From: JBBRGK01 sp036741355
GTDB lineage: Bacteria; Chloroflexota; Dehalococcoidia; CAUJGQ01
Reading direction: 5' to 3'
Assembly: GCA_036741355.1 (NCBI GenBank)
Contig: DAINSK010000044.1
Span: 1 to 28,238 of the forward strand
DNA: 28,238 nucleotides
This document shows positions 1 to 7,156 of this stretch, piece after piece; positions within the stretch are counted from its first letter, which is position 1, and every line of letters starts with the position of its first letter. Both the position numbers and the translations under genes were made by a program. Under the pieces are notes generated by a model, which worked only from the letters and a program-made list of their open reading frames with translations, was not told where the DNA came from and did no database searches.

Positions 1-1350
1 GTCTGGCTGGAGGGCGGTTTCGAGCCGGGCCGAATCTATGAAGTCATCTATACCGGAGCAGAACCGCTGGTCGCCGGCCTGGGATTCACCGCAACACGCG
101 ACTACGTCAGCTTCCTTCGCAACGCCGCCGCGGACGCCCGCGGCAACGCGAACCCGCTATTCGCGGACGGACGGTCGTCGATTGGACACGCCATCGGCTA
201 CGGCGCGTCCCAAAGCGGCCGCTTTCTGCGCCAGTTCGTCTATGAAGGTTTCAACCGTGACGAGCAGGGCCGCTCCGTGTTCGACGGCATGTTTGTGTAT
301 ATCGCCGCGGCTGGCATGGGGTCCTTCAACCACCGCTTTGCGCAGCCGTCGCGTACCCGTCCCCACGCCAACGGCATCTATCCGATCGAACTGTACCCGT
401 TCGCGGATGACCCTGTTCCAGACCCGTTGACGGGGCGCAACGAAGGGCTGCTCGATCGGGCGCGGGCGGATGGGACCGTGCCGCGGATCATGTACGTCAA
501 CTCTTCGGCTGAATACTGGGGCGGCGGCGCGTCGTTGCTGCACACGGACCCCCTTGGCGCTACCGACGTCGAGCCACCGGAAGAAGTGCGCATCTATCAC
601 ATTGCCGGTGCCCAACATGTTGCCGGGCCGTGGCCGCCGCAAGAGGCAGGCTACATGCCGCTGCTGCCGTATCCCACGGGCAGGCACCCGCTGAGCCCGG
701 TCATGGTGCAGCCGGCACTGCGCGCTCTTGAACTCGCGCTGGAACAATGGGTGCAGAACGGGACGCCTCCTCCGCCGAGCGCCTACCCCCGCATCGCGGA
801 CGGCACCTTGCAGTCGCATGAGCGGGTTGTTGCCGCTTTCCCGGCTATACCGGGAGCGAAGCTCCCGCGTGAGATCGGCGTGCCGCACGTGCTCGACTAC
901 GGTCCGCGCTGGTCGGAAGGCATCATCGACCGCGAGCCGCCGGGATTGGGGCGGGCGTACGGCCCGCTGGTGCCGTCGGTGAATGAGGATGGAAACGAAC
1001 CGGCCGGGGTACAGTTGGCAGAGCTGCGGGCGCCGATCGCAACCTACACGGGCTGGAACCTGCGTCACCCGGACACGGGCAGACCGGATGCGATGGTCGT
1101 GATGCTCGGCGCCTACCTGCCGTTCCCCGCTACACCGGAGGCTACAGCCGCAGGCGGTGATCCGCGCACCGCGATCTCCACCCGTTACCGCGACGGCGAG
1201 GCGTATCTCGCACGCATCGAGGAAGCGATTGTCGACCTCATTACCGCTCGCCTTTTGCTCGCGGAAGACGCGCCGGCCATTCGCGAGCGCGCTGTGGCGC
1301 AATGGGAAGCCCACGCTGCACCGGTTGCATCCGAAGCGACGCCCGCGTAG
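1..1350 (+). CDS. Alpha/beta hydrolase domain-containing protein, 5'-truncated
   Basis: The reading frame is open from the first base of the window, so the start lies outside and only about 449 residues are visible. It reads like the large alpha/beta hydrolase-domain family (Abhydrolase_10 type). The nucleophile-elbow region GASQSGRFLR is at bases 202-231, with the likely catalytic serine at 208-210. A later segment, HIAGAQHVAG (about 598-627), sits where a catalytic histidine would be expected. The C-terminal part (LRHPDTGRPDAMVVMLGAYLPF) fits the family. Members are thought to be esterase- or lactonase-like, but the substrate cannot be read from sequence. No signal peptide can be judged because the N-terminus is missing. 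The next gene is convergent, ending at 1483. The family call is fairly sure; the substrate is unknown. Confidence 0.8.
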   Translation, partial: VWLEGGFEPGRIYEVIYTGAEPLVAGLGFTATRDYVSFLRNAAADARGNANPLFADGRSSIGHAIGYGASQSGRFLRQFVYEGFNRDEQGRSVFDGMFVYIAAAGMGSFNHRFAQPSRTRPHANGIYPIELYPFADDPVPDPLTGRNEGLLDRARADGTVPRIMYVNSSAEYWGGGASLLHTDPLGATDVEPPEEVRIYHIAGAQHVAGPWPPQEAGYMPLLPYPTGRHPLSPVMVQPALRALELALEQWVQNGTPPPPSAYPRIADGTLQSHERVVAAFPAIPGAKLPREIGVPHVLDYGPRWSEGIIDREPPGLGRAYGPLVPSVNEDGNEPAGVQLAELRAPIATYTGWNLRHPDTGRPDAMVVMLGAYLPFPATPEATAAGGDPRTAISTRYRDGEAYLARIEEAIVDLITARLLLAEDAPAIRERAVAQWEAHAAPVASEATPA

Positions 1351-1482
1351 CAGGTCCGAAACACGGGCCAATGTCCAGCAACTCTGACATGAGGGGTACC
1401 TCTGGTTCGTGCTGTGCGGCCTGTCCGTACATGCGATCGGGAGGCCCAACAGTCGCGGGCCCCCGATCGCGCGTCGGTTCGA

Positions 1483-1944
1483 TTAACCTGCCTGAAGCGG
1501 TTTCCCGGTTTCCAGCAGAGTCTTGAGCCCGCTGAGCACGAGACTCCAGCCCCCGGCCACTTCCTTGAACGTGGCCGTCTCGCCGTCGAACTGATCGTGT
1601 ACGGCCGTGAGCTTGGAGACGCCGCCTTCCATGGGCTCGATCTCCCACGTCATCCGGCTCGGGGCGTCGGCGGCGAGCGCGGGGTTGTAGAGCATCCGCC
1701 AGGTGTGGACCAGCCGTCGCGGCGGATCCGACTCCAGCACTTTTCCCTCAATCGTGGGGCTCGTGGGATCGTCTCCGTAATAGTTGAAGGGCGTTCCTTC
1801 TTTCAACGTGGACTTCACGTGGGTGCCGTAGAAGTAGAGCGACGTAAACGCCGGGTTGGTGATCCCCTCCCACACCTGCTCGGGGGTCGCCTTGATGTAC
1901 ACCTGGTAGACCTGCTGCGGCTTGGTCGCGGTCGTGCTGTTCAT
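1483..1944 (-). CDS. SRPBCC family protein, AHSA1-like (START/Bet v1-like fold)
   Basis: The product of 153 residues has the AHSA1/SRPBCC pattern: YQVYIKATPEQVWEGITNP at the N-terminus, then YFYGTHV, a central glycine-rich strand (EGKVLESDPPRRLVHTW), TWEIEPMEGGVSKLTAVHD, and a C-terminal helix containing GGWSLVLSGLKTLLETG. These proteins form a hydrophobic ligand cavity and many have no assigned ligand. The frame extends back to a GTG at 1983, but ATG 1944 is preceded by GGGAG five bases upstream and starts the domain properly, so it is preferred. Such genes are often paired with an ArsR-type regulator; none is recognisable upstream here. Confidence 0.82.
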   Translation of the reverse strand: MNSTTATKPQQVYQVYIKATPEQVWEGITNPAFTSLYFYGTHVKSTLKEGTPFNYYGDDPTSPTIEGKVLESDPPRRLVHTWRMLYNPALAADAPSRMTWEIEPMEGGVSKLTAVHDQFDGETATFKEVAGGWSLVLSGLKTLLETGKPLQAG

Positions 1945-2300
1945 GTTCTCCCTTTTTTCTTCGAGCGCTGCCTTGAGATCCACGGTTGGGACCGTGCCTC
2001 ACTCCGTTATCCCGAGCTGCCGTCTGACGGCGACCTTGACTTTACGCGGCGTGTAGATCGAGGCCAGCGCACCTTCTGAATGCGCTCCAGCAGGGTGGCG
2101 GATGCGGGCAGCTGAACCCGGAGGAGTTGCTTCGCTAAGGCGGAAATGACGATCCAAAGATGGGTGACGTACGCAATAGGCCAAATCCGGACGTCCAGGG
2201 TGGTAGACTTTCTCGAATAGGCGCGTAACGCCGGCACAGGCAATGAGCCCGGCACGGCGGCCGCCACGCCAAGATTCCGGCCATTGCCTGGAGGCTTCCA
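1945..2300. other. Intergenic region between divergent genes, no gene supported
   Basis: This 356-base stretch separates the AHSA1-like gene (minus strand) from the first GNAT gene (plus strand). Minus-strand frames are open across part of it (for example one ending near 1999 and one ending near 2007), but they run on antisense through the GNAT gene and their translations are arginine/proline-rich with no recognised family. It must contain the promoters of both neighbours; no convincing -35/-10 pair was picked out. A decayed gene cannot be excluded. Confidence 0.5.
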
Positions 2301-2723
2301 TTGAGATCGAGCGTATGGCCGGATCAGGGTGTCGGGGAACCGGTCGCATACCGTCACCGGCCGGCGCTGGACCACGAAGCGCTTCAGCGCCTCTTCGAGC
2401 TTGCCTGGGGCTCTGGCAAGCCCGATTACGAACGGGTGCTGGCACGCAGCTTCACCTGGGTCGCTGCCTACGCCGGTAGCGCGCTGGTCGGCTTTGTCAA
2501 TATCGCCTGGGACGGCGGCGTCCACTTCTTCCTGCTCGATACCACCGTACACCCGGACTGGCAGCATCGCGGTATCGGTAGCCGGCTGGTCTCCGAGGCG
2601 ATCGGCGATTGCCAGGGATCGGGCGAGTGGGTGCACGTGGATTCGAGTGCCGAGCTCATGGAGTTCTACCGTCGCTGCGGGTTCAGCGACAGCCACGCCG
2701 GTATCCTCAGGCTCGAGGGATGA
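2301..2723 (+). CDS. GNAT family N-acetyltransferase
   Basis: A 140-residue single-domain GNAT protein. It shows the usual order of elements: a strand with FVNIAWDGGVHFFLLDTTVHP, the acetyl-CoA-binding loop QHRGIGSRLV (Q/RxxGxG/A motif), and a C-terminal MEFYRRCGF segment. It probably transfers an acetyl group from acetyl-CoA to a small molecule or a protein amino group; the acceptor is not predictable. The start is a TTG with a good GGAGG ribosome binding site (2290-2294) six bases upstream. There is no clear operon partner: the next gene on this strand begins 170 bases later and has a different base composition. Confidence 0.85.
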   Translation: MRSSVWPDQGVGEPVAYRHRPALDHEALQRLFELAWGSGKPDYERVLARSFTWVAAYAGSALVGFVNIAWDGGVHFFLLDTTVHPDWQHRGIGSRLVSEAIGDCQGSGEWVHVDSSAELMEFYRRCGFSDSHAGILRLEG

Positions 2724-2893
2724 GCGAGTCGGTCTTGGTCTGTACTCTCGCCTTGGCCAGCCGCCCGCGGATAGTCGAGTTCGTCCCAAGAGCGCGGAAC
2801 CTGTCAACCATGTTGAGGCACTCAGACTGGCGCAATGTCTAAATAGGCGGCACACTTGAGTAGTACTTTGGCGGAGGACTGCGGATTAATCTC

Positions 2894-3514
2894 GTGCATA
2901 TGAACAGGGCCACTCTTGAAGCGATGCAGGGTGACCTACGACGAATCCTTCAGGAGCGTTGCATCCGGCAGGGCACGTTCGTTTTGGCGTCAGGTGTCAG
3001 GAGCAACTATTTCTTTGATGGAAAGTTGGCAACGCTCTCCCCAGACGGGTCTATCCTTACCGGGCACCTGATATTCAACCGTCTGCGGGGGCAGGGCATC
3101 GAGGCAGTCGGCGGCAAGGAGTTGGGGGCCAATCCGATCGTTACCGCAGTTTCCCTCATAAGTTCTATGCAGAAAGAACCGATGCCGGGTTTTATTGTCC
3201 GATCGAACCGCAAGGACCATGGACTGGAGGAGCGCATAGCAGAGTCCTACACCGAGGATGGCAGACCCCTGATATCGCGAGGTCGAATCGTAGCCATAGT
3301 CGATGACGTTGCGACATCGGGTCAATCGTGTATGGATGCTGTGAACGTTGTGGTGGCCGAGGGGTGCCAGGTCGCTAAGATCATCGTGTTGGTCGATCGG
3401 CAGCAAGGAGCTGCCCAATTCTTTCATGAGCGAGGTTATAACTTCGAAGCGCTGTATGTTTCTAATTTCGATGGCAGGCTCAGCGATTGGGTGCCTACGG
3501 TCAAGGCAAGATAG
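2894..3514 (+). CDS. pyrE: Orotate phosphoribosyltransferase-like protein
   Basis: This 206-residue protein matches the PyrE type of phosphoribosyltransferase. It has an N-terminal SGVRSNYFFDGKLATLSP segment, a central PGFIVRSNRKDHG segment (the lysine/histidine region of the flexible catalytic loop), and the PRPP-binding motif IVDDVATSGQS. These enzymes convert orotate and PRPP to OMP in pyrimidine synthesis. The motif departs slightly from the usual VVEDVVTTGGS form, so a paralogue acting on another base is possible. The start is unclear: GTG 2894 and ATG 2900 are both available and the nearest GGAGG (2873-2877) is farther upstream than usual. Two sampled 60-base lines are about 48% and 57% GC, against 68% for a sampled line of the preceding gene, which hints at separate ancestry. 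No other pyrimidine genes are nearby. Confidence 0.8.
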   Translation: MHMNRATLEAMQGDLRRILQERCIRQGTFVLASGVRSNYFFDGKLATLSPDGSILTGHLIFNRLRGQGIEAVGGKELGANPIVTAVSLISSMQKEPMPGFIVRSNRKDHGLEERIAESYTEDGRPLISRGRIVAIVDDVATSGQSCMDAVNVVVAEGCQVAKIIVLVDRQQGAAQFFHERGYNFEALYVSNFDGRLSDWVPTVKAR

Positions 3515-3594
3515 GGTATGCCGACGCGAATCACCGGCTAGGCGAGTCGTTTGAATCGGGTGGCGTGACAACAATTTTTGTGAACGTGCAACGG

Positions 3595-3753
3595 CTATTC
3601 TCGCCGGCCGAGCTGCTGGCCTTCACCCGCAACACCGTGCGCGCCGCGTTCATTTCCGAAGGTCGCCGATACAGCCTGATGGCCGGCCCCGAGAAGTGGG
3701 GCCTGCCTACGCATCCTGCGATTGAAATCGGTAGCCGACGCCTGGTTCGGTGA
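3595..3753 (+). pseudogene. Possible C-terminal remnant of an adenosine deaminase-like protein
   Basis: Just after the pyrE-like gene, in another frame, the translation FSPAELLAFTRNTVRAAFIS (from about 3598) resembles the last helices of adenosine deaminase-type amidohydrolases, where an ARNSFEASF-like motif is typical. Nothing of the catalytic core is present, and the frame upstream contains no recognisable part of the family. The last 47 bases overlap the 3' end of the convergent response regulator. I read it as the surviving tail of a lost gene. The match is short and made by eye, so confidence is low. Confidence 0.35.
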
Positions 3754-4402
3754 TGATGAGGCGCGGCCGCGCGGCGTCGGTTTCCAGCTTCTGGCGCAAC
3801 TGCGAAATGAAGACGCGCAGGTACTGGCTGTCCTCGTGGTGCTCGGGCCCGCGCAGGGCGCGTAGGATCATGCCATGCGTAAGCACGCGATCCTCGTGTT
3901 GCACGAAGTATTTCAACAGGTCGTACTCGATGGGCGTGAGGCGAACCTCCACATCCACCTTCCACACCCGCCGCCGCTCGAAGTCGACGCGCAGGTCACC
4001 GCTCTGATAGACGGGCTCGGTGCGGCTGCCGCCGCCGACCGAGTGTCGCAGTGCTACGCGGATCCGCGCCAGCAGCTCTTCCATGCCGAACGGCTTGGTC
4101 AGGTAGTCGTCGGCCCCCAGGTCCAGCGCCAGCACCTTGTCGTGCTCTTCCCCGCGCGCCGACAGAACGACGATCGGCGTGCTGAGGTCCTGTCGCACCG
4201 AACGGCACACGTCGAGGCCGCTCATGCCGGGCATGATCAGGTCGAGCAGGATGATATCGGGCTGACGCTTGGCGATCGCCGACAACGCCTCCTCGCCACT
4301 CGCGGCCGTGGTTACGTCGTAGCCCCGCTCGGTCAACGCCGTTTGCAGCAGGCGGCGCACGCGCTGCTCGTCGTCAACCACCAGCACCCGGGCGCCGCTC
4401 AT
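3707..4402 (-). CDS. KdpE-like winged-helix response regulator
   Basis: A 231-residue OmpR/PhoB-class regulator. The receiver domain spans about residues 4-118, with acidic residues D10/D11, the phospho-acceptor D54 (in IILLDLIMPGMSG) and K103 (LTKPFG). The C-terminal winged helix (about 130-228) contains VRLTPIEYDLLKYFVQHEDRVLTHGMI and ITEPGVGYRF, closely following KdpE. It starts 40 bases after the stop of the sensor kinase and is probably cotranscribed with it. ATG 4402 begins the domain cleanly, although no strong ribosome binding site precedes it. KdpE proteins classically control the kdp potassium-pump operon. No kdpFABC is in the window, so the target may be the divergent transporter set, which is inference. 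Confidence 0.88.
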   Translation of the reverse strand: MSGARVLVVDDEQRVRRLLQTALTERGYDVTTAASGEEALSAIAKRQPDIILLDLIMPGMSGLDVCRSVRQDLSTPIVVLSARGEEHDKVLALDLGADDYLTKPFGMEELLARIRVALRHSVGGGSRTEPVYQSGDLRVDFERRRVWKVDVEVRLTPIEYDLLKYFVQHEDRVLTHGMILRALRGPEHHEDSQYLRVFISQLRQKLETDAARPRLIITEPGVGYRFQSQDA

Positions 4403-4442
4403 TCGCGACACCCGCGAGGAAGCAATCCGGCTGCGGATATCG

Positions 4443-6128
4443 TCATCGGGCCGGCTCAGCAGCCGGTGAAGGCTTTGTGAACGTGACCCGCTCGCCGGCA
4501 GTGTCCCGCGGCAGCGTGAACGTGAACACCGCCCCATGGTCGCCGTCCATACGGATATGACCACCATGCGCAGTAATGATGCCGCGAGAGATCGCGAGAC
4601 CGAGGCCGGTGCCGCCTGCCGACGTACTTCTTTGCTGCGAGCGATAGAACGGCTCAAACACGCGCCTCCGGTCCTCGCGTGGGACGCCGCTGCCCTGGTC
4701 GCGCACACTGACGCTGACGCGATCGTTTTCGACCCTGGCGCGCAGCTCGACCGGTGTACCTGGAGGTGAATATTTGTCCGCGTTGTCGAGAAGATTGGCA
4801 ACAACGCGGTCAACCTGCACGTAGTCAAAGCGCAGGACCGGCAGGGGCTCGTCGACCACCAGGTTCACAGTGCGTTCGGGAGCCATCTGTTCGAACCGGT
4901 AGATCGCTCGGCTCAAAAGCTCGCCGAGGTCATTCCAATCCAAATCGAGCCGCAGCGCCCCGGCCTCGATCCGAGAAACGTCCAGCAGGTTGCCGACCAG
5001 GCGGCTGAGCCGGTCGGTCTCGCCGTCGATCGCGCCGAGAAACTCCTGTCTGGCCGCCTCGCTCCACTCGACGTCGGAAGCCATGAGGTTGGCGACCGAT
5101 GCCTTGATCGCCGTGAGCGGCGTTCGCAGATCGTGGGATACCGAGGCGAGAAGCGCCGACTTGAGCCGGTTGCTTTCGGCGAGCACCGCGGCCGAGTGCG
5201 CCGCCGCCGTTAGCGAGGCGAGGTGCAGCGATGCGGCAGCGTTGGCGCAGAATGCTTCTAGCAGCCTCCCCTGGTCGCCCGTGAGCGGCGTGCCGGCGGT
5301 GCGGATGCGCAGCACCCCTACCGCGACGTTTTCTACTTTCAGTGAGAGGAAAAACTGGTCCGATCGCACTTGACGGCGCGGCGCTTCCATGCGTGATCCG
5401 GACGCGTCAGTCGGCGCAGGAGTGCTCACTCCGATTGGTCCGCCGGCGGCGACTGCCTGCAGGGCGACGCTGGTTTCGGAGCGACTCAGTACTCTATCGC
5501 CCTCGCCCGCGTGGGCGAGCGGCACGAGCTCCCCGCCCTCCAGGCGGTAGAGCGTGCAGGCGCTGACCGGGAAATCGCGCACGATCGCCTCGCTAATCAC
5601 GGCTGGGATACCTTCCAGCGGCTGGTTGGCGATCGTACGGCTCAGTTCGAGCAGCGTTTCCGTTTCGCGCGCCCGGCGTTCTGCTTCCAGGGCGTTTTGC
5701 TCGCTCAGGGCCAGCAGCCGCTGCGCCTCTGCCGCCCGGAGTCGCGCTTCAGTTGCGCTGTCCCGACGTTGCGCTAGCAGTGCGGCGGTGATCGCGGTGA
5801 CGAGCAGGAAGACCCCGAGCGCCAGTGCGTTGTCAGGGCTCTGGACGCCGAGCCGGTAAAGCGGCGGCACGAAGAAAAAGTTGAACGCGAGGTTGCTGAG
5901 GACCGACGTATATAGCCCGATGACCCATCCGCCCGATGCTGCGCCTACCACCGATAGCAGCAGCAACAGCAGCGCCACGTTCAGCAGGCCGAGGTCTGAC
6001 CGGAACGGTCGCAGCAACGCAACCGTGATCGCAATCATCAGCGTGCTGGCCGCGCAGCCCAGCACCCATCGCTGCCAGCCGGCGCGGAGATGAACATCCA
6101 ACCAACGCGGAAAATCCCAAAGCTGCAT
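4443..6128 (-). CDS. KdpD-like sensor histidine kinase lacking the N-terminal KdpD and Usp domains
   Basis: A membrane kinase of 561 residues. Residues about 20-120 form four hydrophobic helices of the DUF4118 type, including the KdpD-like NLAFNFFFVPPLYRLGV. A coiled-coil linker (about 122-165) and a GAF-like domain (about 165-305) follow. The dimerisation/phospho-acceptor helix carries H332 in SHDLRTPLTA. The ATPase domain has the N box (NLLDNADKYSP, 445-455), G1 (DQGSG, 477-481) and GTGLGL (506-511). Full KdpD proteins are near 900 residues and begin with a KdpD domain and a Usp domain; both are absent. ATG 6128 has GAGG five bases upstream and starts just before the first helices; an open frame further upstream has no such support. 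It forms a pair with the KdpE-like regulator downstream and faces a Usp-like gene. Confidence 0.88.
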   Translation of the reverse strand: MQLWDFPRWLDVHLRAGWQRWVLGCAASTLMIAITVALLRPFRSDLGLLNVALLLLLLSVVGAASGGWVIGLYTSVLSNLAFNFFFVPPLYRLGVQSPDNALALGVFLLVTAITAALLAQRRDSATEARLRAAEAQRLLALSEQNALEAERRARETETLLELSRTIANQPLEGIPAVISEAIVRDFPVSACTLYRLEGGELVPLAHAGEGDRVLSRSETSVALQAVAAGGPIGVSTPAPTDASGSRMEAPRRQVRSDQFFLSLKVENVAVGVLRIRTAGTPLTGDQGRLLEAFCANAAASLHLASLTAAAHSAAVLAESNRLKSALLASVSHDLRTPLTAIKASVANLMASDVEWSEAARQEFLGAIDGETDRLSRLVGNLLDVSRIEAGALRLDLDWNDLGELLSRAIYRFEQMAPERTVNLVVDEPLPVLRFDYVQVDRVVANLLDNADKYSPPGTPVELRARVENDRVSVSVRDQGSGVPREDRRRVFEPFYRSQQRSTSAGGTGLGLAISRGIITAHGGHIRMDGDHGAVFTFTLPRDTAGERVTFTKPSPAAEPAR

Positions 6129-6300
6129 ACAGTCCTCGGGATAGGTACAGCTGTTCGACGACTCTAGCGTAGCGCAAGGGCAGCGGCTCGTGCCGCTAGA
6201 AGCGGTATCCGTAGAGCTTACTTTATATGGTCCGTATACCAGTCGTCCGGCGTTGCGGACGGGATGGTCCCGCCCGCAATGGTCTACATGCTGAGCGGCG

Positions 6301-6329
6301 TTGTGGAATCCGAAGCGTACGTGTATAAG
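6301..6329 (+). promoter_or_regulatory. Candidate sigma-70-type promoter for the usp-transporter set
   Basis: TTGTGG (6301-6306) and TATAAG (6324-6329) are separated by 17 bases. The -10 matches five of six consensus positions and the -35 three of six. A second A/T-rich block, TATAAATATAT, follows directly (6335-6345). Transcription from here would give a leader of about 100 bases before the ATG at 6439. This is a pattern match only. Confidence 0.4.
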
Positions 6330-6367
6330 GAGCGTATAAATATATCGACGCAATCTGCCGCGGCGGT

Positions 6368-6437
6368 GGCCGGGCGATGAGTCCATCGCGTGGCGAATTA
6401 AGGCCGGGAATGCAGAGTGCGGGTGGTTGGCCCGGCC
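6368..6437 (+). promoter_or_regulatory. Possible alternative stem-loops in the usp leader
   Basis: GGCCGGG occurs twice (6368-6374 and 6402-6408), and its exact complement CCCGGCC occurs once at 6431-6437, one base before the ATG at 6439. A separate hairpin GCGATG-AGTC-CATCGC lies at 6374-6389 and shares a base with the first copy. Either GGCCGGG copy could pair with the start-proximal complement, so two exclusive folds are possible. No clear ribosome binding site precedes the ATG. Any role in translation control is inference. Confidence 0.3.
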
Positions 6438-6438
6438 G

Positions 6439-6945
6439 ATGACCATCTTCCTGCCGTTTGACAACAGCGCCGCGGCGAGAGCGGCGCTCCGTCATGTGAC
6501 GGACACGGCCCATCGTCGTTGGGCGAAAGGACGCGTTGTGCTCGTGCTCGAGGCGGGACAGAGCTGTGGCATTCTCCGACGCATGGCCGGGGCGCGCATC
6601 GTCGCCGGGCGTGACGTTTCGATGTCATACCGGCTGGTCAGACCGGGCGACCTGCACGCCGAATTGACCCGCCTCGCGGCCACCGTTCCGGACCCCGTAT
6701 TTGTATCGCCGCTGGATTTACGGCAGGTGTCTTACTGGTACGGCTCCGTCGCCCGTTCATTCCTCACCGGGAAATTCGGGCCGTGCGTAGCGGTATCGCC
6801 CGCATTGTCCAATTTGCCGCCCCAGCCTCGCCGGTTGCAACGACCCCGCGTTCTGTGCGCAAAGCCGCGTCGGCGGCCCTGCGCGAACCGCGCCGTCGGC
6901 AACGCGGCGCCCAGGTGGGATGCCGCACGTCCGGAGGAGGCTTAG
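6439..6945 (+). CDS. Usp-like (universal stress protein) domain protein
   Basis: A 168-residue protein. The N-terminus MTIFLPFDNSAAARAALRHV is the usual first strand and helix of Usp domains (compare ILVPFDGSEAARRAL). The segment YGSVARSFLTGKFGPCVAVSP (about residues 100-120) matches the end of the Usp fold, where GSV..(9 residues)..PV.VV is typical. The full ATP-binding pattern G-2x-G-9x-G(S/T) is not obvious, so nucleotide binding is uncertain. From about residue 125 there is an arginine/proline-rich tail with no family match. ATG 6439 is chosen because it starts the first strand; an upstream TTG (6427) is possible. It is divergent from a KdpD-like kinase that lacks a Usp domain, and the next small gene starts two bases after its stop. 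Confidence 0.62.
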   Translation: MTIFLPFDNSAAARAALRHVTDTAHRRWAKGRVVLVLEAGQSCGILRRMAGARIVAGRDVSMSYRLVRPGDLHAELTRLAATVPDPVFVSPLDLRQVSYWYGSVARSFLTGKFGPCVAVSPALSNLPPQPRRLQRPRVLCAKPRRRPCANRAVGNAAPRWDAARPEEA

Positions 6946-6947
6946 CT

Positions 6948-7121
6948 ATGCCGGCAAACAAGCAGCGTGAACAGGATAACCGCGGGCAGCGCCCGGGCCA
7001 GGGGAAGCAGCCGCAGCAAGCTGAACCTGCCTTCATCATCGTCAGTCGCTCCTCAGGCTGGCAGGCGGAGCCTCCGCACGAAGACCGCTCTTCGCCGGAC
7101 GATCCACGTGAACCGGCCTGA
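6948..7121 (+). CDS. Small hydrophilic protein of 57 residues, unknown function
   Basis: This short gene begins with ATG 6948, nine bases after a very strong ribosome binding site (GGAGGAGG, 6932-6939), and starts two bases after the stop of the Usp-like gene. The product is rich in Gln, Gly, Pro and charged residues (KQREQDNRGQRPGQGKQPQQ), with one short hydrophobic stretch, AFIIVS, near residue 28. It looks largely disordered, with no signal peptide or membrane helix. The transporter frame follows at once. It is not recognised as any family. Position and ribosome binding site support translation, and an accessory role to the transporter is only a guess. Confidence 0.55.
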   Translation: MPANKQREQDNRGQRPGQGKQPQQAEPAFIIVSRSSGWQAEPPHEDRSSPDDPREPA

Positions 7122-7156
7122 GCATGGAACGGCCGCCTGGGGAGGCCAGGGACTCC

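Larger units (their letters stand above)
6129..6438. other. Divergent control region between the KdpD-like kinase and the usp-transporter genes
   Basis: This 310-base gap lies between two divergent transcription units. It holds a candidate plus-strand promoter (6301-6329), short dyads (for example AGCGGC-TCGT-GCCGCT around 6182-6197) and possible leader pairing just before the usp start (6368-6437), both listed separately. It is richer in A/T around 6220-6350 than the flanking genes. No coding region is supported. A binding site for the adjacent KdpE-like regulator would be expected here if the two units are linked, but I cannot point to one. Confidence 0.55.

Noticed and set aside
157..1449. 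Long minus-strand open frame across the hydrolase gene
   Set aside because: It is antisense to a clear alpha/beta hydrolase and its arginine-rich translation matches nothing.
2720..2842. 40-residue frame starting ATGA at the GNAT stop
   Set aside because: Overlap and codon composition are suggestive, but there is no ribosome binding site and no recognisable content; too short to support.
2007..2855. Minus-strand open frame of 282 residues across the first GNAT gene
   Set aside because: It overlaps a well-supported GNAT gene and has no family features. The part beyond it (2007-2300) was considered as a transposase remnant but shows no motif.
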